Shown here in pieces: positions 8,370-17,090 of a stretch of DNA of 64,000 bases. Made by a program: the position numbers and the translations under genes. Under the pieces are notes generated by a model. It had not been told where the DNA came from, did not search any database, and saw nothing but the letters and a program-made list of their open reading frames with translations. The DNA is from Bulleidia sp. zg-1006 (GTDB taxonomy: Bacteria > Bacillota_I > Bacilli_A > Erysipelotrichales > Erysipelotrichaceae), in assembly GCF_016812035.1 (NCBI RefSeq), contig NZ_CP069178.1:930001-994000 (forward strand), written 5' to 3'. Every line of letters starts with the position of its first letter. The first letter of the stretch is position 1.

Positions 8370-9086
8370 ATGTCTACCTATGTTATGAGTGATTTGCACG
8401 GCTGTTATGATGAATTTTTAGAAATGTTAGATAAAATTCATTTCAATCAATATGACCATCTGTACATCAACGGTGATATTTGTGATCGTGGTCCTAAATC
8501 TATTCCTTTATTACAATTTATTATGGCTCAGTCAAATATGACTGTCATTTTAGGTAATCATGATGTTTGGTTAAGAGATTATGCAGATTACTTAATTGAT
8601 TTAAAAAACAATCGTCAAAAAGAACCGGCTTGTTATGAACTTCGTTTGTGGATGGAAGCCAATGGTGGTGCCTCGACCATTGATCAATTTTTATCTTTAT
8701 CTAATCCCGAATGCTATGACATTAAATGTTACTTAGAAAGTTTAAATCCTTATCAAAACCTAAAAGTACAAAATCATCCATACTCCCTTGTGCACGCTGG
8801 TTTAGGAAAAGAAATAAAAGATTACCATTTAATTCCTTCACTTAAAGAAAACACATTGGTTTGGTGTGAAGAGGATTTAACTGCCAATTCTCTTTCTAAT
8901 AGCACTTTAATCGTCGGTCATGTTCCAACTTTCATTTATGGGAAACAATATGAAAACCATATCATTCATACCGACCACGATGTCTTTCATATTGATGGCG
9001 GTTGTGTCTTTGGTCGTTGTCTTCTTTGTTTAAGATTAGATGATCAACAAGAATTTTCAGTACCATCCAAACAAGTTAAGCCATGA
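8370..9086 (+). CDS. PPP-family metallophosphatase (serine/threonine phosphatase-like)
   Basis: 238-residue calcineurin-like phosphoesterase. Metal-ligand motifs are complete: SDLHGCYDEF (D8, H10), GDICDRGP, GNHD, a mid HAGL and a late GHVPT. This is the PPP arrangement shared by PrpE, lambda phosphatase and ApaH-like enzymes, so a protein phosphatase or a dinucleotide polyphosphatase are both possible. It stands alone, appears to be transcribed without a leader from the promoter at 8355-8363, and ends in its own terminator. Confidence 0.88.
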   Translation: MSTYVMSDLHGCYDEFLEMLDKIHFNQYDHLYINGDICDRGPKSIPLLQFIMAQSNMTVILGNHDVWLRDYADYLIDLKNNRQKEPACYELRLWMEANGGASTIDQFLSLSNPECYDIKCYLESLNPYQNLKVQNHPYSLVHAGLGKEIKDYHLIPSLKENTLVWCEEDLTANSLSNSTLIVGHVPTFIYGKQYENHIIHTDHDVFHIDGGCVFGRCLLCLRLDDQQEFSVPSKQVKP

Positions 9087-9099
9087 TGAATGGCTTTTT
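9078..9099 (+). terminator. Terminator of the phosphatase gene
   Basis: AAGCCAT-gatga-ATGGCTT followed by TTT, overlapping the stop codon of the phosphatase gene. Confidence 0.75.
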
Positions 9100-9156
9100 A
9101 TACAGTATTGATGATATTGTACCTTTTCTTTGCTTATCTATTCAAACACCTCTTCA

Positions 9157-9339
9157 CTACAAGCTTTTCCTTCTTTTATTGCCATTACCTAAATCAATGA
9201 TTCCTGAATTAGATATACACATTTGCTGAGTGGTAATAGTGTATGCAAACTTATCTATCTCTACATAATCAATCATCTTATGGGGTATTTTTTACCTTAT
9301 TAAAGCTTTTCTAATAGCACCTATACCACCAAACATCAT
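9157..9339 (-). pseudogene. Relic of a C5-cytosine DNA methyltransferase (N-terminal part)
   Basis: Minus-strand translation from the ATG at 9337-9339 reads MMFGGIGAIRKALIR, a stop, then KIPHKMIDYVEIDKFAYTI and about 28 more codons to two stops. GGIGA (SAM-binding motif I) followed at proper distance by DYVEIDKFA (motif II) is the typical start of phage-type Dcm/cytosine methyltransferases. An in-frame TAA interrupts it and the catalytic PCQ region is absent, so it is dead. It is the only recognisable content of the 9100-9390 gap. Confidence 0.6.
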
Positions 9340-9393
9340 GGTTTATTATTTCCCATGCTTTGCGTGCTCAACCCTCTAAAGAGAACAACAAGA

Positions 9394-9450
9394 AAAGAGG
9401 CAGACTTCTTCTATGCAAAGATTCTTGCACAACTAAAGTCTTAGCCTCTT
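9394..9450. terminator. Large bidirectional terminator hairpin after ptsI
   Basis: AAAAGAGGC...GCCTCTTTTTT arms with secondary pairing of GACTT/AAGTC and an inner TGCAA/TTGCA stem. T-runs are present on both strands, and the hairpin starts directly after the ptsI stop. Confidence 0.6.
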
Positions 9451-9452
9451 TT

Positions 9453-11156
9453 TTATTTTCCTAATACTTCTTCGATATGAGCTTTCACTTCTTCTGCTGT
9501 TGCCAATTGAACACATTCATCCGCTAGTTTCTTCATCTCTTCATAACTCAAAGAATTGATTACCTTACGCGCTGGCAAAATAGAAACTGCTGACATAGAG
9601 AATTCATCCAATCCTAGTCCCAATAAAATAGGAGAAGCTTGAGCATCACCAGCCATTTCACCACACATACCACACCATTTACCCTGTGAATGAGCGCCAT
9701 CAATCGCCATCTTAATTAAACGGAGAACGGATGGATTGAATGGTTGATATAGATAAGAAACATTTTGACTCATACGGTCAGCTGCCATGGTGTATTGGAT
9801 TAAATCATTTGTACCAATAGAGAAGAAATCCGCTTCTTTCGCTAATTGGTCTGCATTAACCGCAGCTGCCGGAATTTCAATCATAATACCAACTTGAACT
9901 TTAGCCATCTTCACGCCTTCTTTTTCTAATTCAGCACGAACTTCATCATACAATCCCTTAGCCTCACGGAATTCATTCACAGTCGCAATCATTGGAAACA
10001 TAATCGCTAACTTACCATAAGCAGAAGCTTTTAATAGGGCTCGCAATTGAGTACGAAAAACATCTTTTCTCATTAAGCAGAAACGCACCGCACGAACTCC
10101 TAAGAAGGGATTCATTTCTTCTTCAAATTGGTAGTACTTTAATTTCTTATCGCCACCAATATCCAAAGTACGAATAACTACTTGACGACCTTCCATCGCT
10201 TCTAACACTTGCTTATAAGCAGAAAATTGAACCTCTTCACTAGGGAAATCTTCCTCACTCTTCATATATAAAAATTCAGTACGAAATAAACCAACACCCT
10301 CACCACCGTTATCCAAAACAGCTTGTACATCTGCCGGTGATCCGATGTTACCGACTAAATCCACTTTATGACCATCCAAGGTCATGGAATCTTTATCCTT
10401 TAAGCTCCTTAATTCCTCTTTTTCTTTTTGGAAATCCAGCCATTTTTCTTGATAAGATACAACTTGCTCAGAACTTGGATTTAAAATGATTTCTCCTGCA
10501 ATCGCATCTAAAATAATTTCATCACCATTCTTAACTTGGCTTAGTAAATCACCACAACCAACAATAGCCGGAATCTCTAAAGAACGAGCCATAATAGCCG
10601 AATGAGAAGTACGACCACCCATTTCAGTCACAAAACCCTTTGCGTATTCTTTATTTAAAGAACCTGTATCCGATGGTGTTAAATCTTTCGCTACAATCAC
10701 AACCGGTTCCTTTAAAGTCACAAGATTTGGAATCTCTTTACCTAAAATATTGCATAAAAGGCGGAATGAAACATCCTTAATGTCCGTTGCACGAGCTTTC
10801 ATATATTCATCATCCATGCTTTCAAACATGCCAACCATCCTATCCGATACACTCTTAGCGGCACTAGCGGCACTAACCCCATCATTTTGAATAGAACTTT
10901 CAATGGAGGAGCGATATTCCGGATCATTTGCCATCATTAAATGAGCATCGAAGATTTCTAATTCTTCTGCCTTTAAGCTCTTAGAAGCTACTTCCTTAAT
11001 CGCTTCAATATCTGAAATAGTCTTTGCCATGGCTTTATCTAAAATAGCCATTTCTTCATTCACTGATTTTACTTCTGCACCAATTTCCACAACCGGTTGT
11101 TCTAGCTTATAAACCTTCGCAATAGCAATACCTTGCGATGCTGCAATACCTTTCAT
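9453..11156 (-). CDS. ptsI: PTS enzyme I (phosphoenolpyruvate-protein phosphotransferase)
   Basis: 567-residue cytosolic enzyme that takes phosphate from PEP and passes it to HPr for all PTS sugars. It has an N-terminal HPr-binding/phosphohistidine domain with GGRTSHSAIMARSLEIP (active His) and a C-terminal TIM-barrel PEP-binding domain with FRTEFLYM and GIMIEIPAAA. I start at the ATG at 11154-11156, right after AGGAGGAC; the longer frame adds 16 unlikely residues. There is no ptsH beside it; HPr must be encoded elsewhere. It feeds the IIA/IICB proteins at 23121-25951. Confidence 0.96.
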   Translation of the reverse strand: MKGIAASQGIAIAKVYKLEQPVVEIGAEVKSVNEEMAILDKAMAKTISDIEAIKEVASKSLKAEELEIFDAHLMMANDPEYRSSIESSIQNDGVSAASAAKSVSDRMVGMFESMDDEYMKARATDIKDVSFRLLCNILGKEIPNLVTLKEPVVIVAKDLTPSDTGSLNKEYAKGFVTEMGGRTSHSAIMARSLEIPAIVGCGDLLSQVKNGDEIILDAIAGEIILNPSSEQVVSYQEKWLDFQKEKEELRSLKDKDSMTLDGHKVDLVGNIGSPADVQAVLDNGGEGVGLFRTEFLYMKSEEDFPSEEVQFSAYKQVLEAMEGRQVVIRTLDIGGDKKLKYYQFEEEMNPFLGVRAVRFCLMRKDVFRTQLRALLKASAYGKLAIMFPMIATVNEFREAKGLYDEVRAELEKEGVKMAKVQVGIMIEIPAAAVNADQLAKEADFFSIGTNDLIQYTMAADRMSQNVSYLYQPFNPSVLRLIKMAIDGAHSQGKWCGMCGEMAGDAQASPILLGLGLDEFSMSAVSILPARKVINSLSYEEMKKLADECVQLATAEEVKAHIEEVLGK

Positions 11157-11204
11157 ACTTGTCCTCCTATATTCCCCTTGGAAAAGCTTTACTAATTTTA
11201 TCAT

Positions 11205-11492
11205 TCAAGAGAGTTCTAGGCAATTTAAGAATTCGACAATCGCTACTTTTTTTAAACGATAATAAGAAGATTTAGCAAAATATTCCATGTACCAATTGTT
11301 TTTCTTCTTTTCTAAATAATCATAACGAATAATCCAATTTGTTTCTGTTGAACAGGTCATCAGTGCCTTTTCGATCAAGTTCAAAAATTGTTCATCGTAT
11401 GCACTTCGTTGAAATTTCTTTTTACAACATTGGTAAGCTTGACCGACGTACATCAGAATTCTTTGCTGATCTTGGTAACACTGGATACACAT
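11205..11492 (-). CDS. Small helical protein of unknown function
   Basis: 95 residues, Cys-rich N-terminus (C2, C5, C22, C23), mostly helical, with a C-terminal segment SSYYRLKKVAIVEFLNCL. That segment looks like the recognition helix of ArpU/RinA-type phage regulators or sigma region 4 (YYRxKxxA). It has a proper GAAAGGA Shine-Dalgarno and lies 48 bases before ptsI in the same direction, so it is probably the first gene of the ptsI transcript. I do not recognise a named family. A small DNA-binding regulator is the likeliest guess. Confidence 0.65.
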   Translation of the reverse strand: MCIQCYQDQQRILMYVGQAYQCCKKKFQRSAYDEQFLNLIEKALMTCSTETNWIIRYDYLEKKKNNWYMEYFAKSSYYRLKKVAIVEFLNCLELS

Positions 11493-11509
11493 CTTATATT
11501 CCTTTCAAC

Positions 11510-11530
11510 CACGTATTACCAATCTACGTG
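11510..11530. promoter_or_regulatory. Inverted repeat upstream of the 95-residue gene
   Basis: CACGTA, nine bases, TACGTG: a perfect 6-bp inverted repeat in the leader of the 11205-11492 gene. It could be an operator; a chance palindrome of this size is not excluded. Confidence 0.3.
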
Positions 11531-11600
11531 AAATTCCCTTAAAATCATAAATCCTCTATATAAACTATTGTTACACCAATTTAAATTGAATTTTACCACT

Positions 11601-11624
11601 AAAAAAAGGCAACTAGTGCCTTTT
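11601..11624 (-). terminator. Terminator of hpf
   Basis: On the minus strand AAAAGGCA-loop-TGCC followed by seven T, overlapping the hpf stop codon. Confidence 0.7.
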
Positions 11625-12150
11625 ATTCTTGTACCTCAAGTAAACCGTAACCACCTAAATCACGTTGATAAACAATGGCTTTTTTATTCGTTTCCTCATC
11701 CGTATAGACATAGAAACTATGTCCCAATAATTCCATTTGAAGAATGGCTTCATCAAGGGACATCTTATCCGCTTGAATAATTTTTGTACGAACCGGAACT
11801 TCTTTCTCCTCTGCTTTTGCGCTTTCATCAATGAAAGCTTTCGCTAAATGTTCACGATGGCGCTTCGAAAGACGCGTTTTTTGGCGACGAATTTGATCCT
11901 CCAGCTTGTCAATCGCCAAATCAAGAGCCGCGTAGAAATCCTCTTGAACAACTTCAGCACGAACCGTGCCAATCTTGGTTGGAATGGTAATTTCCACCTT
12001 TTGTGATTTTGGATACACACGAGCCACAACACGAGCTATTGTATCATCCTCCACTAAGAGATACTTTTCTAAGCCGGTTAGCTTGTCTTCAATTTGGCTA
12101 CGCATAGCCTTTGTGATTTCCACATTCTTACCAACAATTTCAAAACGCAT
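11623..12150 (-). CDS. hpf: Ribosome hibernation promoting factor, long form
   Basis: 175-residue HPF/RaiA protein. The N-terminal S30AE domain (about 1-100, start MRFEIVGKNVEITKAM) binds the decoding region. The C-terminal domain (about 120-170, VRTKIIQADKMSLDEAILQME...GHSFYVYTDEET) dimerises and joins two 70S ribosomes into 100S particles. The long form is typical of Firmicutes. Monocistronic, with a GGAGG site and its own terminator; usually induced in stationary phase. Confidence 0.95.
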   Translation of the reverse strand: MRFEIVGKNVEITKAMRSQIEDKLTGLEKYLLVEDDTIARVVARVYPKSQKVEITIPTKIGTVRAEVVQEDFYAALDLAIDKLEDQIRRQKTRLSKRHREHLAKAFIDESAKAEEKEVPVRTKIIQADKMSLDEAILQMELLGHSFYVYTDEETNKKAIVYQRDLGGYGLLEVQE

Positions 12151-12191
12151 ATGATACCTCCTATAGAAAAAGGTTCTTCCCTTTTCTACCT

Positions 12192-12374
12192 TTATTTTAG
12201 CATTTTCATTTCGTGAGTGTCATCAACCAAGAGATACTTTTCATGAAGGTAAATGAACCTTAAACTATCTTCCCTAATCTCACACTGAAGCTTTCTCTTC
12301 TCATCGAAGTCCACTTTTTTCTTCTTTAAACCTATATTAGAATAAACAAACCCAATAACGATAAAGACGATCAT
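12192..12374 (-). CDS. Possible small single-span membrane protein
   Basis: 60-residue frame with a hydrophobic start (MIVFIVIGFVYSNIGL) and a charged, lysine-rich tail. It lies 15 bases after the ROK kinase stop and in the same reading frame. There is no clear Shine-Dalgarno at its ATG, and no family is recognised. Composition looks protein-like but it may be an untranslated remnant. Confidence 0.35.
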   Translation of the reverse strand: MIVFIVIGFVYSNIGLKKKKVDFDEKRKLQCEIREDSLRFIYLHEKYLLVDDTHEMKMLK

Positions 12375-12389
12375 CCGCCATATGAAAAA

Positions 12390-13295
12390 TCATAATCCTT
12401 GTGACATTGGCAACATTGCCGCCCCAATAACCCCCGGCTCATCACATTCTGCCATTAAAAATGGTGTATCACCAACAAAGGTATGTGATTGTGTTTTAAA
12501 GGATTCAATCACTTCACTAAAGAACAAGTCAGCTGATTTCATAACGCCACCGCCCAACACAAAAGCTTCAGGATCCACAACACAAGAGATTGTCGCAAAC
12601 AATTGTCCTAAATCACGGACGATTTCTGCTTTTAATTTCAAGGCATCTGGATTAGCTTGTTTCGCTAATTGGAATACTTGACCGGCGTGTTGAATATCTT
12701 CTTGAGGGAATAAAGCTTTTCCTTTTCGAACAATCGCTGTACCACTGTCTTCATTTTCGATTGCCCCAACATTTAAATAATTAATCTTCTCACGATTACG
12801 ATCAACGATAATATTCGCAATTTCTCCACCAAAACCATGACTTCCCGAAATCACTTGTTTATGCCAAACGAAAGCACCACCAATACCCGTTGAAATTGTT
12901 ACGTAGTAAATACTGGAAAAATCTTTTCCGGCACCAACCATCGCTTCCGCTAAAGCAGCCACATTCGCATCATTATCAATAAACACAGGCATCCCAAATT
13001 CTTTCTTTAATTCACCGGCTAAAGGATAGCCTTGAAAACCCGGTAAATTTGTTTCTAAATTCATCGCTCCTGTCTTGGTGTTGACAGGACCTGGAACACC
13101 AATACCGATTGCTATACAATTTTTCCAATTGGGAATTTCACGAACCAAAGATTTCAAATTAGATAACACCTTTTCAACGCCTTCATTTCCATAAGAAGCG
13201 CTTTTTATACTAGCTAATATTTCCCCTGTTTCACTGACCTTAGCCACTCGCACATTCGTTCCACCTAAATCAATTCCAATATATGTTTTCATCAT
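12390..13295 (-). CDS. glcK: ROK family sugar kinase (glucokinase-like)
   Basis: 301-residue ROK protein with the phosphate-binding start YIGIDLGGTNVRVAKV, IGVPGPVN, VFIDNDANVAALAE (catalytic Asp in DNDAN), and YVTISTGIGGAFV. The Cys cluster CxCGxxGC that binds zinc in most ROK kinases is missing (the region reads DRNREKINYLNVG), so the substrate may not be glucose. Two ATGs in tandem follow AGGAG; the second (13290-13292) has better spacing. Single gene between pepC and hpf. Confidence 0.85.
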   Translation of the reverse strand: MMKTYIGIDLGGTNVRVAKVSETGEILASIKSASYGNEGVEKVLSNLKSLVREIPNWKNCIAIGIGVPGPVNTKTGAMNLETNLPGFQGYPLAGELKKEFGMPVFIDNDANVAALAEAMVGAGKDFSSIYYVTISTGIGGAFVWHKQVISGSHGFGGEIANIIVDRNREKINYLNVGAIENEDSGTAIVRKGKALFPQEDIQHAGQVFQLAKQANPDALKLKAEIVRDLGQLFATISCVVDPEAFVLGGGVMKSADLFFSEVIESFKTQSHTFVGDTPFLMAECDEPGVIGAAMLPMSQGL

Positions 13296-13323
13296 TTATC
13301 TCCTAACATCATCTCTATTATAC

Positions 13324-13353
13324 AAAGAAAAAGATGAGATTTCTCTCATCTTT
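13324..13353 (-). terminator. Terminator of pepC
   Basis: AAAGATGAG-loop-CTCATCTTT hairpin followed on the minus strand by TTCTTTG, just after the pepC stop. Confidence 0.75.
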
Positions 13354-14665
13354 ATTTTGTGCTTGCTAGCGTTCCAAACGGATCCCAAGGTTTTAAGACC
13401 TTTGATGGTTTCTTTAAAGCGTTCAAGGCTTTCTTACTTAAATACTTCTTATTGACCGCTGCTACATAAACATATTGATCAAACCATGTATCCGAAGCAA
13501 CGAAATAGCCTTTATGAGCAATCGTATCGCCCCAAGAATTCTCAATCTTCCAACGATTTGGTTGATTATTTACTAAATTAACACCTGTCAAAACCATGGC
13601 GTGATTCATCATGGATTCATGACTATCCAACAGTTCTGCTTTACTCATTTCTAATTTCATATCAAAGCTAGAAGCATAAGCATATTGTTGATCATCCCAC
13701 GCCCCTGTTGTACGATTAGCAAACTGTAAGCAATCACAACCGAACCATGTTGGCATACCATCTTTCATTTGGGCAATAACAGCTTCTTTCAGCTCATCCA
13801 TTGGTAGATTTAACATACAGATATCCTCACCATCCACTACATTTCCCAATAATTCAACCGAATATGTTTGATAGAATTTCTTGTCTGCGGTTGGTCCATT
13901 GATAATATAGATATAATCTTCTAAAGCAATACCTAAATCTTCATAAAATTTCACTGGATTTAGGTTTTCTAAGCGATGGAATTTTTTGTCTTTATCACGA
14001 TATTCCCAAGTGAATGTTTTGGGTGGTAAACCGAAACAAGAAGCTAATAAACCATAAATTTCTTCTAGGGCCTCTTTATGCAACTGAGCAATTTGCGTTT
14101 CATTCTTGCCTTGAATATCCAAAACAAAACGGCGTAGACGACGATTTAATAAAATATTGGAGTTTGTATGGGATGATTGGTAAGTTTCCGGCATTGCGGA
14201 CTTTACAACAATTCCATACTTACGAATCAAACTCACTAACATATTCCATTGACCACCATCACCAACAGCTTCTTTGAGTAAGAAACGCATTTTTTCAGAA
14301 TCTAATCCAGCCCCGATTTCTTGAATGGCACAGGTCATAAACCAGTTGGCTTTTTCTAATTTATCGTAAAATGCTACATAATTTTGTGAGAATTCCAATT
14401 CTTCTACGTTATATTTCTTAGCTGTCGCTTCTCTTAAAACATTTAATGCCGAGAAAATCCAACAACGTCCTGATTGAAGTTGGTTCGTCACCGGCATTGT
14501 TTCTAAATCTAAGGAGAACATGTTTTGGTTATCTCGGTCTGCCATTTCATTGTGGACAACATCATTTAATGGATGCGTACTTAAAGCATGACGTAATACC
14601 GTCGCTTTCTCATTCTTACTATATTTTTTCTCTAGTCTTTCAATTTCTTTTAACTCAATTTTCAT
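13352..14665 (-). CDS. pepC: Aminopeptidase C (bleomycin hydrolase family)
   Basis: 437-residue papain-fold cysteine aminopeptidase (peptidase family C1B) that trims N-terminal residues from peptides in the cytosol as a hexamer. The catalytic Cys68 lies in NQLQSGRCWIFSALN, the His in NHAMVLTGV and the Asn in ENSWGD. The length matches Lactobacillus PepC and yeast BLH1. AAAAGGAGAGG precedes the ATG. Monocistronic; downstream of lon but with its own spacer. Confidence 0.95.
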   Translation of the reverse strand: MKIELKEIERLEKKYSKNEKATVLRHALSTHPLNDVVHNEMADRDNQNMFSLDLETMPVTNQLQSGRCWIFSALNVLREATAKKYNVEELEFSQNYVAFYDKLEKANWFMTCAIQEIGAGLDSEKMRFLLKEAVGDGGQWNMLVSLIRKYGIVVKSAMPETYQSSHTNSNILLNRRLRRFVLDIQGKNETQIAQLHKEALEEIYGLLASCFGLPPKTFTWEYRDKDKKFHRLENLNPVKFYEDLGIALEDYIYIINGPTADKKFYQTYSVELLGNVVDGEDICMLNLPMDELKEAVIAQMKDGMPTWFGCDCLQFANRTTGAWDDQQYAYASSFDMKLEMSKAELLDSHESMMNHAMVLTGVNLVNNQPNRWKIENSWGDTIAHKGYFVASDTWFDQYVYVAAVNKKYLSKKALNALKKPSKVLKPWDPFGTLASTK

Positions 14666-14722
14666 ACCATTTCCTCTCCTTTTTATTTAGTATAAGTTAG
14701 TTATAGATAACTGTCTATAGAT

Positions 14723-17023
14723 TTACCGAATGACACTATTTTGCTTCTTAATTCCAGCAATCGATAGAACCTCTTCAATTGTTGCAACGGGAACAATCTT
14801 CAACTGATCTTTTACTTCTTGTGGGACATCCTTTAAATTCTTTTCATTATCCTTTGGAATTAAAACTGTTTTTACCCCCGATCGAAGCGCTGCCATTAAC
14901 TTTTCAGGCAAACCACCAATCGCCAGCACACCGCCACGAAGTGAAACCTCACCTGTCATTGCTAAACTTGGATGAACTTTTTGATTCGTCAACAAAGAAG
15001 CTAGTGCCGTCGTAATCGTTATGCCGGCACTTGGACCATCTTTCTTAACAGCACCAGATGGGAAGTGAATATGAATATCATGGTTTTCCAATTGTTTCGC
15101 TTCTTTTGGAAATATCGTCTTCACTAGAGATAAAGCAATCTGCACTGATTCTTGCATCACTGAACCAAGTTGCCCCGTCATCTTAATATTCCCTTTACCC
15201 TCGCTCATTAGACTTTCAATAAAGAGAATCTCACCACCGGCCGCTGTCCAAGCTAAACCGGTCACAATACCGGCCTTGGCATTTCTTTGAATTTTAGCAT
15301 GTTCAATTGGATCCATATCCAATACTTCTGATAAGTTTTTTCGACTGACACGGAATTTTGATGCGCGACCTCGAGAAACTAATACCGCTGTATAACGACA
15401 AATTTGGTCCATCCTCTTTTTTAAGCCACGCACACCGCCTTCCATCGTGTAACCCGAAATGATAGCTCGAATACTATCATCGCTGACCGTTAACATGGAT
15501 TTAGAAATACCCATCTTTGCCATGGATTTTGGCAATAAATGACGCTTAGCGATTTGGAACTTTTCACTTTCCGTATAGCCTTGAAATTCAATCACTTCCA
15601 TACGATTTAATAATGGCTCCGGAATAGAATCCAAGCTATTCGCTGTACAAATAAATAAAACATTCGATAAATCATAAGGTACATTCATGTAATGATCCGT
15701 GAAGGTGTTATTTTGTTCAGGGTCCAACACTTCCAATAAAGCCGAAGCCGGATCCCCGTTGTACGAAGCTGATAATTTATCAATTTCATCCAGCACCATT
15801 ACCGGATTAGAAGAACCGGACTTCTGAATACCATTCATAATACGACCGGGCATGGCTCCAATATAAGTGCGACGATGACCACGAATATCCGAACTATCAC
15901 GAACACCACCCAAAGCCACACGGACATATTCACGCTTTAAAGCACGAGCAATGGATTTACCAACGGAGGTCTTACCGGTTCCTGGAGCTCCCACGAACAA
16001 AAGAATAGAGCCGGTTTGTTGGTGGTTTAAATCCATCACGGCAATTTGTTCCAAAATACGCTTTTTCACTTTCCTTAAACCATAGTGATTTTCATCCAAG
16101 ATTTCCTCCGCCTTATGAATATCAATTTTTTCAGCCAAAGGAACTTGCCAAGATAATGAAGTTAAAAAATCTAAATAGTTATAAAGATTCCCATATTCCG
16201 GTGAATTAGAACCTTCTTGTTTCATACGAGAAAGAATTTTTTCAGCTTCTTTTAGAGCTGTTTCATTCATCCCGGATTCTTGAATTCTTTTTTCCAGTTT
16301 ACGAATATCACTTACATTTTCCGGATGCATCTCATCCAACTCTTTTTGCAAGAATTCAATTTGTTTCTTAATTGCCATTTCGCGATAAGCTTTCTGATTG
16401 TCTTCCTCTTGAGCTGAACTGGCCGCTTTGGATACATTGCTCATCTCTGTATATTCCAAAACATATTTTTCAATCATCGATAAACGTTTTTCTTGCGAAT
16501 CTTCAACTAGCAACGCATATTTATCCTCAGCGCTAATACTGATGAGTTGCGACATGCCTGTCATAATTTCTTCCGCTGTAGTCATCTGTTGGATATAGGA
16601 TTTTGCTCCTAATGCCCAACGATATTGCGATGTAAATTGAATTAAACTATTCTTTAGACCTTGAATACGGCTTTGGTAATTTTCTTCCTCCACATCTTCT
16701 TTTTCAGGATTGTTGATGACACTGGTAACCCCTAAAGTACGATTCGCATTTAAATACAAATCTTCAAACTCAATGCGATTGTGTGTTTTAACAATTAAAA
16801 AACCATCGTTATGTACTTCGGTAATAGTTCCCGATACACCTAAGCTATAAAAGTTTTCAGGAAGAAAATTTTCTTCATTCAATGCTTTCTTCTCTAATGC
16901 AAAATATATTTTTTCACCCACTTTCGCTTCTTTGCCGGTGGCTTCTTTAAAAGATTCACTCGTTAGGAAAACTGTGGAATGAGGAAGAATAACAACGTTA
17001 TAAATAGGAACGATTTCTGCCAT
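14723..17023 (-). CDS. lon: ATP-dependent protease Lon
   Basis: 766-residue LonA protease: N-terminal substrate domain (about 1-200), coiled coil (about 205-275), AAA+ module with Walker A GAPGTGKT (345-352) and Walker B VMVLDEID (408-415), and a C-terminal protease domain with the Ser665/Lys708 dyad (KDGPSAG and GGLPEKLMA). It degrades damaged and regulatory proteins. A CIRCE operator sits 33 bases upstream, so HrcA control of lon is predicted. GAAAGGT precedes the ATG. Confidence 0.97.
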   Translation of the reverse strand: MAEIVPIYNVVILPHSTVFLTSESFKEATGKEAKVGEKIYFALEKKALNEENFLPENFYSLGVSGTITEVHNDGFLIVKTHNRIEFEDLYLNANRTLGVTSVINNPEKEDVEEENYQSRIQGLKNSLIQFTSQYRWALGAKSYIQQMTTAEEIMTGMSQLISISAEDKYALLVEDSQEKRLSMIEKYVLEYTEMSNVSKAASSAQEEDNQKAYREMAIKKQIEFLQKELDEMHPENVSDIRKLEKRIQESGMNETALKEAEKILSRMKQEGSNSPEYGNLYNYLDFLTSLSWQVPLAEKIDIHKAEEILDENHYGLRKVKKRILEQIAVMDLNHQQTGSILLFVGAPGTGKTSVGKSIARALKREYVRVALGGVRDSSDIRGHRRTYIGAMPGRIMNGIQKSGSSNPVMVLDEIDKLSASYNGDPASALLEVLDPEQNNTFTDHYMNVPYDLSNVLFICTANSLDSIPEPLLNRMEVIEFQGYTESEKFQIAKRHLLPKSMAKMGISKSMLTVSDDSIRAIISGYTMEGGVRGLKKRMDQICRYTAVLVSRGRASKFRVSRKNLSEVLDMDPIEHAKIQRNAKAGIVTGLAWTAAGGEILFIESLMSEGKGNIKMTGQLGSVMQESVQIALSLVKTIFPKEAKQLENHDIHIHFPSGAVKKDGPSAGITITTALASLLTNQKVHPSLAMTGEVSLRGGVLAIGGLPEKLMAALRSGVKTVLIPKDNEKNLKDVPQEVKDQLKIVPVATIEEVLSIAGIKKQNSVIR

Positions 17024-17055
17024 AGTTTAGTTACCTTTCTTTTATGACTATTATT

Positions 17056-17082
17056 TTAGCACTTAAAAAGAATGAGTGCTAA
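17056..17082. promoter_or_regulatory. CIRCE operator (HrcA site) of lon
   Basis: TTAGCACTT, nine bases, GAGTGCTAA: one mismatch from the CIRCE consensus TTAGCACTC-N9-GAGTGCTAA. It lies between the rarA stop and the lon start. HrcA represses genes carrying CIRCE until heat or misfolding titrates GroEL away. A second copy precedes groES at 38968-38994. Confidence 0.88.
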
Positions 17083-17090
17083 TATTACGC

